DNA from: Chryseobacterium sp. MEBOG06
GTDB lineage: Bacteria > Bacteroidota > Bacteroidia > Flavobacteriales > Weeksellaceae
Assembly (NCBI RefSeq): GCF_021869765.1
Contig: NZ_CP084580.1
Span: forward strand, 2,294,001-2,358,000
Reading direction: 5' to 3'
Length of the DNA stretch: 64,000 nt
Shown: positions 54,345 to 64,000 of the stretch, in pieces
Layout: the number at the start of each line of letters is the position of its first letter
Position numbering within the stretch: position 1 is the first letter of the stretch
Translations under genes and position numbers: made by a program
Notes under the pieces: generated by a model
What the model was told of the DNA's origin: nothing
Database searches by the model: none
The model's input: the letters and a program-made list of their open reading frames with translations, nothing else

Positions 54345-55066
54345 TGAAAATTATTCCAGCTATTGATATTATCGACGGGAAATGCGTCCGTCTGTCAAAA
54401 GGAGATTATAACACCAAGAAAATATACAATGAGAACCCGGTGGAAGTGGCCAAAGAATTTGAAAACTTCGGAATCCGGTTTCTTCATCTGGTAGATCTTG
54501 ACGGAGCAAAATCAAAACACATTGTCAATCAGAATGTTTTGGAAGATATTGCCCGTTCCACTTCGCTTCGTATTGATTTTGGAGGCGGATTAAAAACTCA
54601 GGAGGATATAGAAACCGCTTTCAATTGCGGAGCGAAGCAGATTACCCTGGGAAGTATAGCGGTACAAAACCCGGAGTTCTGCTATGAAGCCATAAAGAAA
54701 TATGGAACCGAAAAAATTATTTTGGGAGCAGATTTTGAAAGCAGAAAAATTAAAACTTCCGGATGGCTGGAAGACAGTGATGAAGATGTTGTGGATTTTA
54801 TTCTTCAATATAAGGGAAAAGGTATTCAGACTGTTATCGCTACGGATATTTCAAAGGATGGAATGTTAGAAGGTCCTTCAACGGGCCTTTATATTGAGAT
54901 TTTATATAAAACGGCTGTTCAGCTTGTGGCGAGCGGCGGGATTTCCGGGATCAAAGATGTCTATAAAATGAAAGATATCGGGTGTTCCGGGGCTATTATA
55001 GGAAAAGCTATTTATGAAGGTAAAATAAGCTTACAACAACTCCAAAACTTTATTGAAAATGCTTAA
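54341..55066 (+). CDS. hisA: ProFAR isomerase
   Basis: This 241-residue (beta-alpha)8 barrel starts [20 protein letters not shown], with the N-terminal catalytic Asp in AIDI and the C-terminal Asp in ATDISKDGM. Phosphate-binding loops are DFGGGLKT and SGGISG. It converts ProFAR to PRFAR. Two consecutive ATGs (54341, 54344) are possible starts; the first overlaps hisH by 4 bp. Confidence 0.95.
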   Translation: MMKIIPAIDIIDGKCVRLSKGDYNTKKIYNENPVEVAKEFENFGIRFLHLVDLDGAKSKHIVNQNVLEDIARSTSLRIDFGGGLKTQEDIETAFNCGAKQITLGSIAVQNPEFCYEAIKKYGTEKIILGADFESRKIKTSGWLEDSDEDVVDFILQYKGKGIQTVIATDISKDGMLEGPSTGLYIEILYKTAVQLVASGGISGIKDVYKMKDIGCSGAIIGKAIYEGKISLQQLQNFIENA

Positions 55067-55811
55067 AAAAAGAATCATTCCCTGCCTGGATATTAAAGAC
55101 GGATGTACGGTAAAGGGAATCAATTTTGAAGATCTTAAAAATGCAGGAGATCCCGTAGAACTGGCAAAGAAATATGAACAGGAGGGAGCCGATGAACTGG
55201 TCTTTCTGGATATTACGGCAACCATTGAGAACAGAAAGACATTTGTAGAGCTGGTGAAAGATATTGCGGAAGAACTGAGTATTCCGTTTACCGTAGGCGG
55301 AGGAATTTCTTCTGTGGAGGATGTAAGAAAGCTTTTGGAAGCAGGAGCCGATAAAATCAGCATTAATTCTTCTGCCGTAAGAAACCCTCAGTTGATTTCT
55401 GAATTAGCAAAAGAATTCGGAAGCCAGTGTGTGGTAGTGGCCATTGATACCAAACAGGTTGATATGTTGGATCTTGTCCACATTAAAGGCGGAAGGGAGG
55501 CTGCGAATCTGACTACCGTGGAATGGGCGAAAAAAGCAGCTTCTCTGGGCGCAGGTGAGATTCTCTTAACGTCTATGGATGGTGACGGAACAAAAAAAGG
55601 ATTTGATCTGAGGATTACAAAACTGGTTTCAGAAAATATCAGTATTCCTGTAATTGCCTCAGGAGGAGCCGGAGCCGTTGATGATTTCTTTAAAGTATTC
55701 AGTGAAACACAGGCCACAGGTGCGCTGGCTGCAAGTATATTCCATTTTAATGAAATAAGGATACCGGAATTGAAACAAGAATTGAAAACTCAAAAAATAG
55801 AAATACGATGA
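55059..55811 (+). CDS. hisF: Imidazole glycerol phosphate synthase, cyclase subunit
   Basis: This 250-residue barrel starts [15 protein letters not shown] (ATG 55059; TTG 55053 is rejected). It has both catalytic Asp residues, in PCLDIKDG and [13 protein letters not shown], and phosphate loops TVGGGIS and ASGGAG. With HisH it makes IGP and AICAR. It overlaps hisA by 8 bp and hisIE by 4 bp, so all three are translationally coupled. Confidence 0.96.
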   Translation: MLKKRIIPCLDIKDGCTVKGINFEDLKNAGDPVELAKKYEQEGADELVFLDITATIENRKTFVELVKDIAEELSIPFTVGGGISSVEDVRKLLEAGADKISINSSAVRNPQLISELAKEFGSQCVVVAIDTKQVDMLDLVHIKGGREAANLTTVEWAKKAASLGAGEILLTSMDGDGTKKGFDLRITKLVSENISIPVIASGGAGAVDDFFKVFSETQATGALAASIFHFNEIRIPELKQELKTQKIEIR

Positions 55812-56395
55812 ATATCGATTTTAATAAAGATAATGGCCTCGTTCCTGTTATTATTCAGGATAACAGAACTTTGCAGGTCCTGATGCTGGGCTATATGAAT
55901 GAAGAAGCTTTTGAAAAAACGAAAAAGGAAGGAATTGTTACTTTCTTCAGCCGTTCAAAAAAAAGACTGTGGACGAAAGGAGAAGAGTCCGGTAATTTTT
56001 TAACGGTAAAAAGTATTGATATAGACTGTGATCAGGATACGGTTTTGATCAAAGCAATTCCTGAAAACGTGGTATGCCATACCGGAAGTTTCAGCTGCTT
56101 TGGGGGAAAAAAATCTAAGGGCTTTCTATATGAGCTGGAAGACAAAATCTCGCAGAGAATAGACCACAGGGCAGAAGGCTCTTATACCTATTCACTGTAC
56201 CAGCGGGGCATTAATAAAGTGGCTCAAAAAGTGGGAGAGGAAGCTGTGGAACTGGTAATTGAAGCTAAAGATAATAATGAAGTCCTCTTTAAAAATGAAG
56301 CAGCAGATCTGATGTATCATTTTTTAATTTTATTAAAAGCTAAGGGATTTGCACTCGAAGACATAGAGAGCGTGCTTCAGGATAGGAATAAGTAA
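55808..56395 (+). CDS. hisI: Bifunctional phosphoribosyl-AMP cyclohydrolase / PR-ATP pyrophosphatase
   Basis: This 195-residue HisIE fusion has an N-terminal cyclohydrolase ([33 protein letters not shown], metal Cys/Asp in DCDQDTVLI) and a C-terminal MazG-like pyrophosphatase ([24 protein letters not shown]). It carries out the second and third pathway steps. It is the last his gene and is followed within a few bases by a strong terminator. Confidence 0.95.
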   Translation: MNIDFNKDNGLVPVIIQDNRTLQVLMLGYMNEEAFEKTKKEGIVTFFSRSKKRLWTKGEESGNFLTVKSIDIDCDQDTVLIKAIPENVVCHTGSFSCFGGKKSKGFLYELEDKISQRIDHRAEGSYTYSLYQRGINKVAQKVGEEAVELVIEAKDNNEVLFKNEAADLMYHFLILLKAKGFALEDIESVLQDRNK

Positions 56396-56431
56396 AAAAA
56401 GACCTTTGAAATTTTTCAAAGGTCTTTTTTA
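56394..56431 (+). terminator. Terminator of the his operon
   Basis: AAAAAAGACCTTTGAAA pairs with TTTCAAAGGTCTTTTTT around a very small loop. It is a strong intrinsic terminator directly after hisIE. Confidence 0.92.
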
Positions 56432-56870
56432 TTAACCAGAATTTTTTTTATTCTATTATTCTGAGGCTAATTTTATTCTTATACGTCACGTTCTGTCGCT
56501 TTACTGGCCTACATTTGCTTCAGAATAATGCAAAAATGTGCATAACAATAGATTAATATGGCATAATAAACTTTGTTTACCTATTTTAATATATGTTAAA
56601 AATGGTTAAATTTGTAAAAATAATAAACTAACACCAACTTGAAAACAGCACAGAAATGAGAATACTTTTTGGAATATCCATGCAGGATATACTGCGATCT
56701 TATACTTAGGTCAATCTTATCATTAAAACTTTTCGACGTTGAATAATTTTCCGGGATTTCCGGAAGGGACAGGAATTTATACAATGTGTACAATATTGTA
56801 TAATTAAATGCACATTATATCCCTGTTATTTGAAATGTTTACTACTATATTTGAAAAAAATCAAATACAT
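56432..56870. other. Intergenic region before the RHS-type locus
   Basis: About 440 bp of AT-rich DNA hold no convincing gene. A minus-strand open stretch (56596-56793) has the character of chance sequence. A dyad at 56779-56801 is the only notable element. Confidence 0.4.
56779..56801. promoter_or_regulatory. Dyad upstream of the T9SS/RHS locus
   Basis: ATACAA (56779-56784) and TTGTAT (56796-56801) are inverted arms, and the inner TACAATATTGTA (56789-56800) is itself a perfect 12-bp palindrome. It sits 70 bp before the first gene, suitable for an operator. The binder is unknown. Confidence 0.4.
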
Positions 56871-58490
56871 ATGAAAAAAATCTATCTTGGTGCATTTACC
56901 TTATGTACCATTCTGGGATCAGCCCAGGAAATTTTATGGCAGAAGGATCTGAAATCTTCAACACAGGACTTTCTGAGCCAGGTGACTACTACCATTGATG
57001 GTCAGTATCTGATCAGCGGAAGTTCTATTCAAAGCAATAAGCTTCAGGCTTCAGGCAGCAAACACAATAACGGTTACGATTTTAGATTAGTCAAATTAAA
57101 TCAGAATGGAGAAGAGGTGTGGGAGAAATATTTCTCCGGAACCAATCATGATTATCTGTCTGCAACAGTCGCTACGCAGGAAGGAGGATTCGTTGTCACA
57201 GGGACTTCGCATTCAGGAAAAGGTCTTGACAAAAAAGAAGATTCTAAAGGAAATTCAGACATTTGGTTAATCAGAATCAATGAATTTGGAGACGAGATTT
57301 GGCAAAAAACATTAGGTACTGCTGCTGACGAAGAAGCCAGAGCGGTTATTCAAACCACGGACTTAGGATTCGTAGTCGCCGGAAATGTTCAGAATTCTTC
57401 CAAAGGCTACGGTTCTAAAGATGTCCTGATCATCAGGCTGGACAAAGACGGAAAAGAACTGTCCCAGTTAATCTGGGGCGGAAAAGGACTTGATGAAGTT
57501 GAAAAAATGATTCCAACGAAAGACGGCGGAGCCTTACTCGGAATTTATTCCAGAAGTTCAGCGGTACAAGGTAAGACATCTCCCATAAAAGATGCCCAAA
57601 ATACATCCGACACCCGACACCTGACTATTGTACAAAAACAAAGCGACAATTTCGGTGAAGGAGATTATACGGTTCTTAAAATCGACAGGAACGGAAAAAT
57701 TGAGTGGGAAAAAAACTTCGGTGGCAAAGGTGATGATCACATCAGAACGCTTGCTTTAACTTCCACAGGATACATTATCGGAGGTGAATCCAGATCGGAA
57801 ATATCAGGAAATAAAACGGTAGGCATTGAAGAGGGTACTGACCTGTGGTTGATTTTTTTAAACGAGAGAGGAGAAGAACAGTCACAGAAATCTTACAATT
57901 TTGGGAACCGTGATCTCTTAATGGGAATGAGTGTCATTCAGAGTCAAGATTCAAGAGCCAGGAACCAGGACCTAACCAAAGGTTTGCTTATAGGGGGGTA
58001 TACTCAGTCTGAAGGAAGAATAGAAGAAAATGACGAGACTTTCTGGATTTTATACCTTGATCATAATGGGAATGAACAATGGAGAAAGTATGTAAAAGGA
58101 GAATCCAGACAGAAAGAAGAGAGACTTTCAGATCTGAAACTGAACAGAGACGGCTCTATTATTCTGGCAGGTACCAGTGCCACAGAACTGGGCAAAGAAA
58201 ACTGGAAGATTGTGAAGCTGGGAGACAAACAGGTTGATCAGTTAATGGAGAAATTTGATATCAAGATCTATCCGAATCCGGTATCAGATTATGCTTACAT
58301 AGAAATTGGCTTTGATTTTAAAGAGGCTGATATTATGCTGTATGATATGAGCGGAAGGCAGCTTCAGAGTTTGAAGACAAAGAATAAAGTAACCAAGATT
58401 AATACGCAGGCTCTTGTTCAGGGTGCTTATCTGGTGACGATAAAAACGGATAATAATAAAACGGCGAATGCTAAATTGATTAAGAAATAA
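56871..58490 (+). CDS. T9SS-exported protein with seven propeller-like repeats
   Basis: This 539-residue protein starts at MKKIYLGAFTLCTILGSAQ, a signal peptide. Residues ~20-452 hold seven repeats of 'E.W.K....G......T.DGG.(L/V)(V/I).G.S.......D.W(L/I)(I/V).(L/I)...G', for example GNSDIWLIRINEFGDEIWQK and GDYTVLKIDRNGKIEWEKNF, the layout of a seven-bladed beta-propeller. The last ~75 residues (KIYPNPVSDYAYIEIGF ..) are a type A T9SS sorting domain. It lies 12 bp before an RHS-type gene, so it is probably co-expressed with it. A binding or accessory role on the cell surface is inferred. Confidence 0.85.
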   Translation: MKKIYLGAFTLCTILGSAQEILWQKDLKSSTQDFLSQVTTTIDGQYLISGSSIQSNKLQASGSKHNNGYDFRLVKLNQNGEEVWEKYFSGTNHDYLSATVATQEGGFVVTGTSHSGKGLDKKEDSKGNSDIWLIRINEFGDEIWQKTLGTAADEEARAVIQTTDLGFVVAGNVQNSSKGYGSKDVLIIRLDKDGKELSQLIWGGKGLDEVEKMIPTKDGGALLGIYSRSSAVQGKTSPIKDAQNTSDTRHLTIVQKQSDNFGEGDYTVLKIDRNGKIEWEKNFGGKGDDHIRTLALTSTGYIIGGESRSEISGNKTVGIEEGTDLWLIFLNERGEEQSQKSYNFGNRDLLMGMSVIQSQDSRARNQDLTKGLLIGGYTQSEGRIEENDETFWILYLDHNGNEQWRKYVKGESRQKEERLSDLKLNRDGSIILAGTSATELGKENWKIVKLGDKQVDQLMEKFDIKIYPNPVSDYAYIEIGFDFKEADIMLYDMSGRQLQSLKTKNKVTKINTQALVQGAYLVTIKTDNNKTANAKLIKK

Positions 58491-58502
58491 ACACAAATTT
58501 CC

Positions 58503-61500
58503 ATGAAGAAATACTTAATACCAGTTTTTGTACTGGGCAATATTTATATAAGTGCTCAAAATAATACTTTAAAAGAAGGATTTATAAATAATATAAAAAG
58601 CCCCCAAGTTACCGATTTTATAAGGTACGGAAATATTCCAATTAAGAAAAATGTTGGAGAGCTAGACTTAAATATTCCATTATTATCAATACCAACTCAA
58701 GACGGGAATAATATTGATATTTCATTGGCTTATAATGCATCGGGATTTATACCAAGCAAAAAATCAGGAATAGTTGGTTTTAACTGGAGTTTAATGGCTG
58801 GCGGAGTTATTACAAGAGAAGTCCGGGGGGAAGCCGATGATCAATTGGGCTCTCCTCAGACATTGAACGGAATCAATGGGCATCATGAGCATGGATATTT
58901 GGCAGGAATACGGCAATTTGGATCTAATACAAATTTATTACCTACTGATAATGATCTTAATAATTTTTCCAGCACAAAAATGACACCGGCTCTGGATAAT
59001 GCTAGTGATGATTTTTATGAGCTAAGGTTGAAAGGATATCCTGACGATAATACTACCCGTTACGAAACAACACCTGATATGTTTTCCTTTAATTTCAATG
59101 GAATTTACGGTAAATTTTTCATAGCTCCAAATGGCAATGTAGAAGTTACGACTTCAGATCCCCACAAATTATCAGTGGATTTGTCAGGAGTAAATTCTCA
59201 ACCCTATATCGGCTACTGCACTCCTCGATATGAATCGGAAATCAAAATCACTGATGAACTCGGTAATAAATATTACTTTGGAAAACAAGGCAAAAATCTA
59301 GAATATTCTGTTTTTCTAGGACCGGATGCAAATGGTGATAACTCCAATTCAACACCTGTCATTAACAGTTGGTATTTATACAAAATGGAGTTTACTAATG
59401 GAGAGACAATTAATTATAACTATTTAGAAGATAATTTACCCATTAATAGTAGTGGAAGTGGTTTTTGCCATACTTCCCCATTGATGTTTTGGAAACCACT
59501 TACTCAATATGCAGAAACAAAAAAACTATTAGATTTTAATGTGCATGCTAATGATTATCGTAGAATCGTCTCAACTGACCAACAAGGTTGGGGAATGGAA
59601 TATACACATTATACTGCCGAATATGCAACCGGATACGGAAATGTCTATTCAATAATAAAGAAAGCATTGCTTTCTAGCATAATATATAAAGGTACAAAAA
59701 TAAATTTTGTGTACTCTGATCAGAATAATTTATACAAGAATATTGATGTTTTTGGCAGTGGTGGTTCAACTACTCCCATGGCCAAGCCTAATCAAAAAAA
59801 ATTAGATAAGATTGAAGTATATTCTCAAAATAATCTGGTCAATGACATCAGCTTTACCTATGATGTTTACAATACTCAGTATCCCCGCATTTTCCTGAAA
59901 AAGATACAAGAAAGAGGGAAGAGTCCGTTTATTTTTTCTTATGATTCTACAAATGCTGCCAATACTCCCATTCCCCATACTTGTGCGCTGGATTATTGGG
60001 GATATTATAATGGTAAGTTAACTAATGACCCCTATTTTTCAACGCCCAAATTAATACCTGGGGTTACTTATTATAATAATGGTGATTTTCAGTATACGAG
60101 TGATGAAAGAGATCCAAATTTTGATTATGCAAAAATGTATGCCCTAACAGGAGTTACCTATCCTACGGGTGGCAAATCTTTTTTTGAATACGAGCCTCAT
60201 CAATACAGCCAAAGATTAGAAAGACGTTTTGACAATCTGTTTATTCCTAAACTATATTCTATCATTGGGATATCCGGTGGGACAAGAATTAAAAAGGTCT
60301 ATGATTTTGATTCCAATACTAATCAAAATATCCGTGAATTTTTTTATAGCAATGATTCAAACCAAAGCTCCGGGATATTAATGGATTGGCCTCGGTATTA
60401 CTTCAAAATACGGAAGCAAATTAATAACTCACAAATATATCCGATAGCCATAGATGAAACAGTAGGTTACCAAGTGTCATCTGGGTTTTCAAAAAATCTA
60501 TTTGAAAGTTCTGTAATTAATTATTCTCAGGTGACTGAAAAGCTAACCAATAAAGGAAGTATTACAGATTATTATACATCATATATTGACAGGCCGGACC
60601 GATATATCAATTACAATAATTTTACCATAAAATTAACAGATGGTACATATACACCTTCTCCTTCAGTTAGTAATATTTTTATAATGCCTGATGACACCAA
60701 TATTGAAAGAGGAAAGCTTTCGAAAAAACTTATTAGAGATGAAAACAATAATTTGTTAGAAGAAACTAATATTGTATATAATGAGGATCCCAATAGGTAC
60801 GATAAATTTCATCTTTCCATCAATATTTCTAATGCATGGGCCCAAAAATTAAAGACCTATTACTATAATAATTTTGTTTCCAAGTCTACGACAAAGAAAT
60901 ATTTCGGAGGAAATATTGTAACAACGGAGAATAACTTTTTCTATGATTATAACCTTCACAATATGCTTGTCAAGTCAACAGTTAAACAACCTGACAACAC
61001 TATTGAAGAAAGTATATTCAAATATTCTCCCGAACTTGGCAATTTATACTTAAAAGATAAAAATATCGTAGGTATTCCATTGGAAAATAAGCTAATTAAG
61101 AAGAATGATTCGGGCGATCAGGGTAAGGTGGTTTCTTTTACCCAGCAAATTTATCCTGCCAATCAAACAGAAGCCAATACAAAAACCTCCGGTTTACCCC
61201 TGCCGTATTCCGTATTATCTACCGACTTACAAAACATTACCAAGGAAGAAGTGGCTTACGATAAATATGACCTAAAGGGCAATCTACAGCAGTACACCAC
61301 CAAGAACGGAGTTTCCACAACAATAATCTGGGGCTATAATCAGACCCAACCTATTGCGAGAATAGAAGGCGCGAAACTATTAGACATTCAGCAGTCATTA
61401 ATCGATGCTATTGTTACAGCTTCCAATATAGATGCTTCAGCTACTGCAAATAACGATGAGACTCCACTATTAAATGCATTAAAGACATTTAGGGATAATC

Positions 61501-61676
61501 TGCCTGCTTATCAGATCACTACTTATACCTATGATCCATTAGTAGGAGTAAGAACCATTACATCTCCTTCCGGAATCAGAGAAAACTATATCTATGATTC
61601 AGCCAATCGACTGGAAAAAGTAACCGATATGGACGGCAAGATCCTGAAGGAAATAAAGTACAACTATAAAAACTAA
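58503..61676 (+). CDS. Secreted RHS/YD-repeat protein, first half of a split shell
   Basis: This 1057-residue protein has a signal peptide (MKKYLIPVFVLGNIYISAQ) and an N-terminal beta-rich region resembling the TcB/SpvB-like start of RHS proteins (LDLNIPLLSIPTQDG, NWSLMAGGVITREVRG). The C-terminal ~150 residues contain YD repeats (YDLKGNLQQYTTKNG, YDSANRLEKVTDMDGKILKE) and then stop without core or toxin domain. The start of the next YD protein follows after 6 bp. The 5' two thirds are visibly more AT-rich than the 3' end. Function as part of an RHS encapsulating shell is inferred. Confidence 0.78.
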   Translation: MKKYLIPVFVLGNIYISAQNNTLKEGFINNIKSPQVTDFIRYGNIPIKKNVGELDLNIPLLSIPTQDGNNIDISLAYNASGFIPSKKSGIVGFNWSLMAGGVITREVRGEADDQLGSPQTLNGINGHHEHGYLAGIRQFGSNTNLLPTDNDLNNFSSTKMTPALDNASDDFYELRLKGYPDDNTTRYETTPDMFSFNFNGIYGKFFIAPNGNVEVTTSDPHKLSVDLSGVNSQPYIGYCTPRYESEIKITDELGNKYYFGKQGKNLEYSVFLGPDANGDNSNSTPVINSWYLYKMEFTNGETINYNYLEDNLPINSSGSGFCHTSPLMFWKPLTQYAETKKLLDFNVHANDYRRIVSTDQQGWGMEYTHYTAEYATGYGNVYSIIKKALLSSIIYKGTKINFVYSDQNNLYKNIDVFGSGGSTTPMAKPNQKKLDKIEVYSQNNLVNDISFTYDVYNTQYPRIFLKKIQERGKSPFIFSYDSTNAANTPIPHTCALDYWGYYNGKLTNDPYFSTPKLIPGVTYYNNGDFQYTSDERDPNFDYAKMYALTGVTYPTGGKSFFEYEPHQYSQRLERRFDNLFIPKLYSIIGISGGTRIKKVYDFDSNTNQNIREFFYSNDSNQSSGILMDWPRYYFKIRKQINNSQIYPIAIDETVGYQVSSGFSKNLFESSVINYSQVTEKLTNKGSITDYYTSYIDRPDRYINYNNFTIKLTDGTYTPSPSVSNIFIMPDDTNIERGKLSKKLIRDENNNLLEETNIVYNEDPNRYDKFHLSINISNAWAQKLKTYYYNNFVSKSTTKKYFGGNIVTTENNFFYDYNLHNMLVKSTVKQPDNTIEESIFKYSPELGNLYLKDKNIVGIPLENKLIKKNDSGDQGKVVSFTQQIYPANQTEANTKTSGLPLPYSVLSTDLQNITKEEVAYDKYDLKGNLQQYTTKNGVSTTIIWGYNQTQPIARIEGAKLLDIQQSLIDAIVTASNIDASATANNDETPLLNALKTFRDNLPAYQITTYTYDPLVGVRTITSPSGIRENYIYDSANRLEKVTDMDGKILKEIKYNYKN

Positions 61677-61682
61677 GAACTG

Positions 61683-64000
61683 ATGAAAAAATTAATAATT
61701 CCTACAGGTGTACTTCTTGTAATGGGCACTGTAAAAGCACAGGTACAGCTGCCCTCCGGTTTGAGCAGTACCAATGAAAATTATATCTACACAAGGACTT
61801 ACCTTGAACCTAAAACCCAGAGTGATGCCAATGCCAGACAGGTTCAGGCCGTTCAGTATTTTGACGGTTTAGGAAGACCCAAGCAGATTGTGAACGTAAA
61901 AGCATCACCGTTAGGAAAAGATATTGTTACCCATATTGAATATGATCAGTTTGGGAGACAGGTAAAAGACTACCTTCCCATTCCCCAGGGAAACACTTTA
62001 AACGGAGCTATTGTTCCCAATCCATTAGGTAACGCTCCATCAGTGTATGGTAATGAGAAGATCTATTCAGAGAAAATACTGGAAAATTCTCCTTTAGACC
62101 GGATTCAGCAGCAGATTCAGGTGGGTACAGACTGGGCTGTTAAACCTGTGAAATTTGGCTATGAAGCCAATATCACGACAGATAAAGTAAGGAAATTTGC
62201 CACCTCTTCCAGCTGGGTGAACGGAGCTACGTTCTCATCAATCAGTAATAACGGGATGTATGGCGAAGCCCAATTGTACAAAAATACAGCCACCGATGAA
62301 GATGGTAATAAAACTATTGAATTTAAAAACGGTCAGGGCCAGATTATATTAGTCAGAAAAGAGCTCAGTGTAACCAAAAATGCAGATACTTATTATGTTT
62401 ACAATGAATATAATCAGTTAGCTTTTGTAATTCCTCCACTTCTCTCTCAGTTAGAGACCTGGGGTATGGCGGAACATGATGCTTTGGCCTATCAGTACCG
62501 TTATGACGGAAGAGGCAGGCTGGTAGAAAAAAAGCTTCCAGGTAAAGGCTGGGAATATATGGTGTATGATAAAGCCGACAGACTGATCCTTTCTCAGGAT
62601 GCTAACCAGAGAGCTTCATCCAGCTGGATCATCTCTAAATATGATCTATTGGGAAGACCTATCTATACAGGAATACTAAAGGCTGATAATACCAGAATCG
62701 GAATGCAGAACCAGATCAGTGGCGGGGCTATTATTGAAGGCAGGGACAATACCCCCCTGACGGCAAACGGAATGCCTTATTATTATACCAATATGCATTG
62801 GGGCCTGGACACTCTGCTGTCTGTTACCTATTACGATTCTTATCCTCAGCAGTATAGTTTTAATCCTCCTTTCCCTTCAAGTATTCTGGGAGAACCTGTC
62901 TTAACCGAAAACCCAACCGCTGATGGAAGAAGTACCAAAGGACTTCCTGTTCTTAGTCTTGTGAAAAATATTGAGGATGACAGCTGGACAAAAACTTACA
63001 CCTACTATGATACCAAAGGAAGAGTGATTGGCATTCATTCTATCAACCATTTGGGAGGCTATACCCATACCGAATCCAAGCTGGATTTTACAGGCACTCC
63101 CCAACAGATTATTACTAAACACAAGCGCCTAAACTCAGATTCAGAAAGAGTGCTAACAGAAACGTTTGAGTACGATCAACAAAACAGGCTATTGGTACAT
63201 AAACATCAGGTAGACAATAATCCTGTTGAATATCTTACCCAGAATAAGTACAATGAACTATCCCAGCTGGAATCTAAGAAAGTGGGCGGAATTGCTGCGG
63301 CATCCCCGCTTCAGCAGATGGACTATAAATACAATATCCGGGGATGGATGACCCAGATCAATGATCCTGCTGCTCTGAACGGAAAACTCTTTGGGTATAA
63401 GATCAAATATAACAATCCTGAAAACTCCCCAGCAGTTGGAAAGTTCAACGGAAATATCGCAGAAATAGACTGGAATAACAGTTCTGAAAACAATCTCAAA
63501 AGATATGTTTATGAATATGATGCCCTAAACAGGCTTACCAATGCTTTTTATAAAGAACCCACAACCGGAGTCAGCGGTAATTTTGACGAATACCTGACCT
63601 ATGACCTGAATGGAAACATCAGTAATCTCAAACGTACAGCGGCATCTATGCCAGGGAACACAGCTACTTTGGTAGATGATCTTGATTATATCTATAATGG
63701 CAACCGCCTGACTCAGGTGATCGAAAATGCGATGAATGATACCGGTTATGAAGGAGGTAATAATATCATAGATTATGACCTGAACGGGAGTATGACCACC
63801 ATGAAGGATAAAGGGATACAGAATATTGCTTATAATCATCTGAACCTGCCGGACCTGTTCTCCATCAATCAGAATAATCCTTTAGGAGGGCTTACCAGTT
63901 TCGGACTGAGCTATCTTTATAGGGCAGATGGCACAAAAGTACGTAAGACTTACACCTCCGGAGGCGGGAAAGGCCAAAACAAAACGACAAAGATGACAGA
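61683..64000 (+). CDS. DUF6443 / RHS-repeat protein, 3' end outside the window
   Basis: The frame is open from ATG 61683 to the last base (772 codons). It has a signal peptide (MKKLIIPTGVLLVMGTVKAQ), a DUF6443-like region (RTYLEPKTQSDANARQVQAV, YFDGLGRPKQIV, EYDQFGRQVKDYLP) and YD repeats (YDGRGRLVEKKLPGKGW, YDLLGRPIYTG, FEYDQQNRLLVHKH, YEYDALNRLTNAFY, YDLNGNISNLKR). Such proteins usually continue to an RHS core (often DPxGP) and a variable C-terminal toxin; these lie beyond the window. It is the second component of the split RHS locus. Confidence 0.85.
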   Translation, partial: MKKLIIPTGVLLVMGTVKAQVQLPSGLSSTNENYIYTRTYLEPKTQSDANARQVQAVQYFDGLGRPKQIVNVKASPLGKDIVTHIEYDQFGRQVKDYLPIPQGNTLNGAIVPNPLGNAPSVYGNEKIYSEKILENSPLDRIQQQIQVGTDWAVKPVKFGYEANITTDKVRKFATSSSWVNGATFSSISNNGMYGEAQLYKNTATDEDGNKTIEFKNGQGQIILVRKELSVTKNADTYYVYNEYNQLAFVIPPLLSQLETWGMAEHDALAYQYRYDGRGRLVEKKLPGKGWEYMVYDKADRLILSQDANQRASSSWIISKYDLLGRPIYTGILKADNTRIGMQNQISGGAIIEGRDNTPLTANGMPYYYTNMHWGLDTLLSVTYYDSYPQQYSFNPPFPSSILGEPVLTENPTADGRSTKGLPVLSLVKNIEDDSWTKTYTYYDTKGRVIGIHSINHLGGYTHTESKLDFTGTPQQIITKHKRLNSDSERVLTETFEYDQQNRLLVHKHQVDNNPVEYLTQNKYNELSQLESKKVGGIAAASPLQQMDYKYNIRGWMTQINDPAALNGKLFGYKIKYNNPENSPAVGKFNGNIAEIDWNNSSENNLKRYVYEYDALNRLTNAFYKEPTTGVSGNFDEYLTYDLNGNISNLKRTAASMPGNTATLVDDLDYIYNGNRLTQVIENAMNDTGYEGGNNIIDYDLNGSMTTMKDKGIQNIAYNHLNLPDLFSINQNNPLGGLTSFGLSYLYRADGTKVRKTYTSGGGKGQNKTTKMT

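Noticed and set aside
1..64000. CRISPR array, tRNA or rRNA genes
   Set aside because: No regularly spaced repeats, no tRNA cloverleaf with a GTTCRA-type arm, and no rRNA-like sequence was seen on either strand by eye; a covariance-model scan would be decisive.

Overview
The window is AT-rich chromosomal DNA from a Flavobacteriia-type Bacteroidota, most likely Chryseobacterium or a close relative (Weeksellaceae). The support is a type IX secretion (T9SS) C-terminal sorting domain, several secreted 'VGINT..P' surface proteins, Bacteroidota-style promoters (TTTG, 18-19 nt, TAnnTTTG), a general lack of Shine-Dalgarno sites, and family matches I recognise from that group. The genus call rests on recalled family resemblance and was not tested by a search. 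I saw no rRNA, tRNA, CRISPR array or complete mobile element.

Layout. 1-2.8 kb: two tandem secreted fibre-like paralogues and a frameshifted small gene. 2.9-8.9 kb: a DNA-damage/mutagenesis cassette, with an XRE-S24 (LexA/CI-like) regulator divergent from a Y-family polymerase, a short DnaE-type polymerase and an AlkB dioxygenase. 9.1-11.8 kb: minus-strand small envelope and stress genes (PepSY-like, lipoprotein, BON). 12.1-15.4 kb: a decayed region in which an IS remnant has beheaded a thioredoxin-like gene in front of apbE, a frameshifted DUF4266 gene and a DUF3570 gene. 15.8-19.6 kb: an accessory block (DnaQ-like exonuclease, an unknown, an Imm32-like protein, a leucine-rich-repeat protein). 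20-22.9 kb: a cold-shock gene with a strong promoter and long leader, a GNAT acetyltransferase, a secreted protein and gene debris.

22.9-33.8 kb holds almost the whole pentose phosphate pathway and the entry to glycolysis in one plus-strand run (tkt-rpiB-tal-HAD phosphatase-gnd-zwf-pgl-pgi), with glucokinase convergent. 34-37 kb: a KAS III homologue without its condensation His and Asn, then two divergent genes that have both lost their 5' ends at one junction. 37.3-44.1 kb: a large-subunit catalase and scattered housekeeping and envelope genes. 44.2-49.0 kb: dapD and a four-gene envelope glycan cluster.

49.0-56.4 kb is a complete histidine operon (hisG-D-C-B-H-A-F-IE). It is preceded by a compact transcription attenuator: a 16-residue leader peptide with four His codons, mutually exclusive AGACGG/CCGTCT pairings and an intrinsic terminator. 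56.8-64 kb: a T9SS-exported protein with seven propeller-like repeats, followed by two separately secreted YD/RHS-repeat proteins, the second running off the window. This resembles a split RHS/Tc-like toxin shell. The items most worth a second look are the his attenuator, the damage cassette with clamp-binding pentapeptides in DinB and AlkB, the atypical KAS III, the split RHS locus and the cluster of broken genes.
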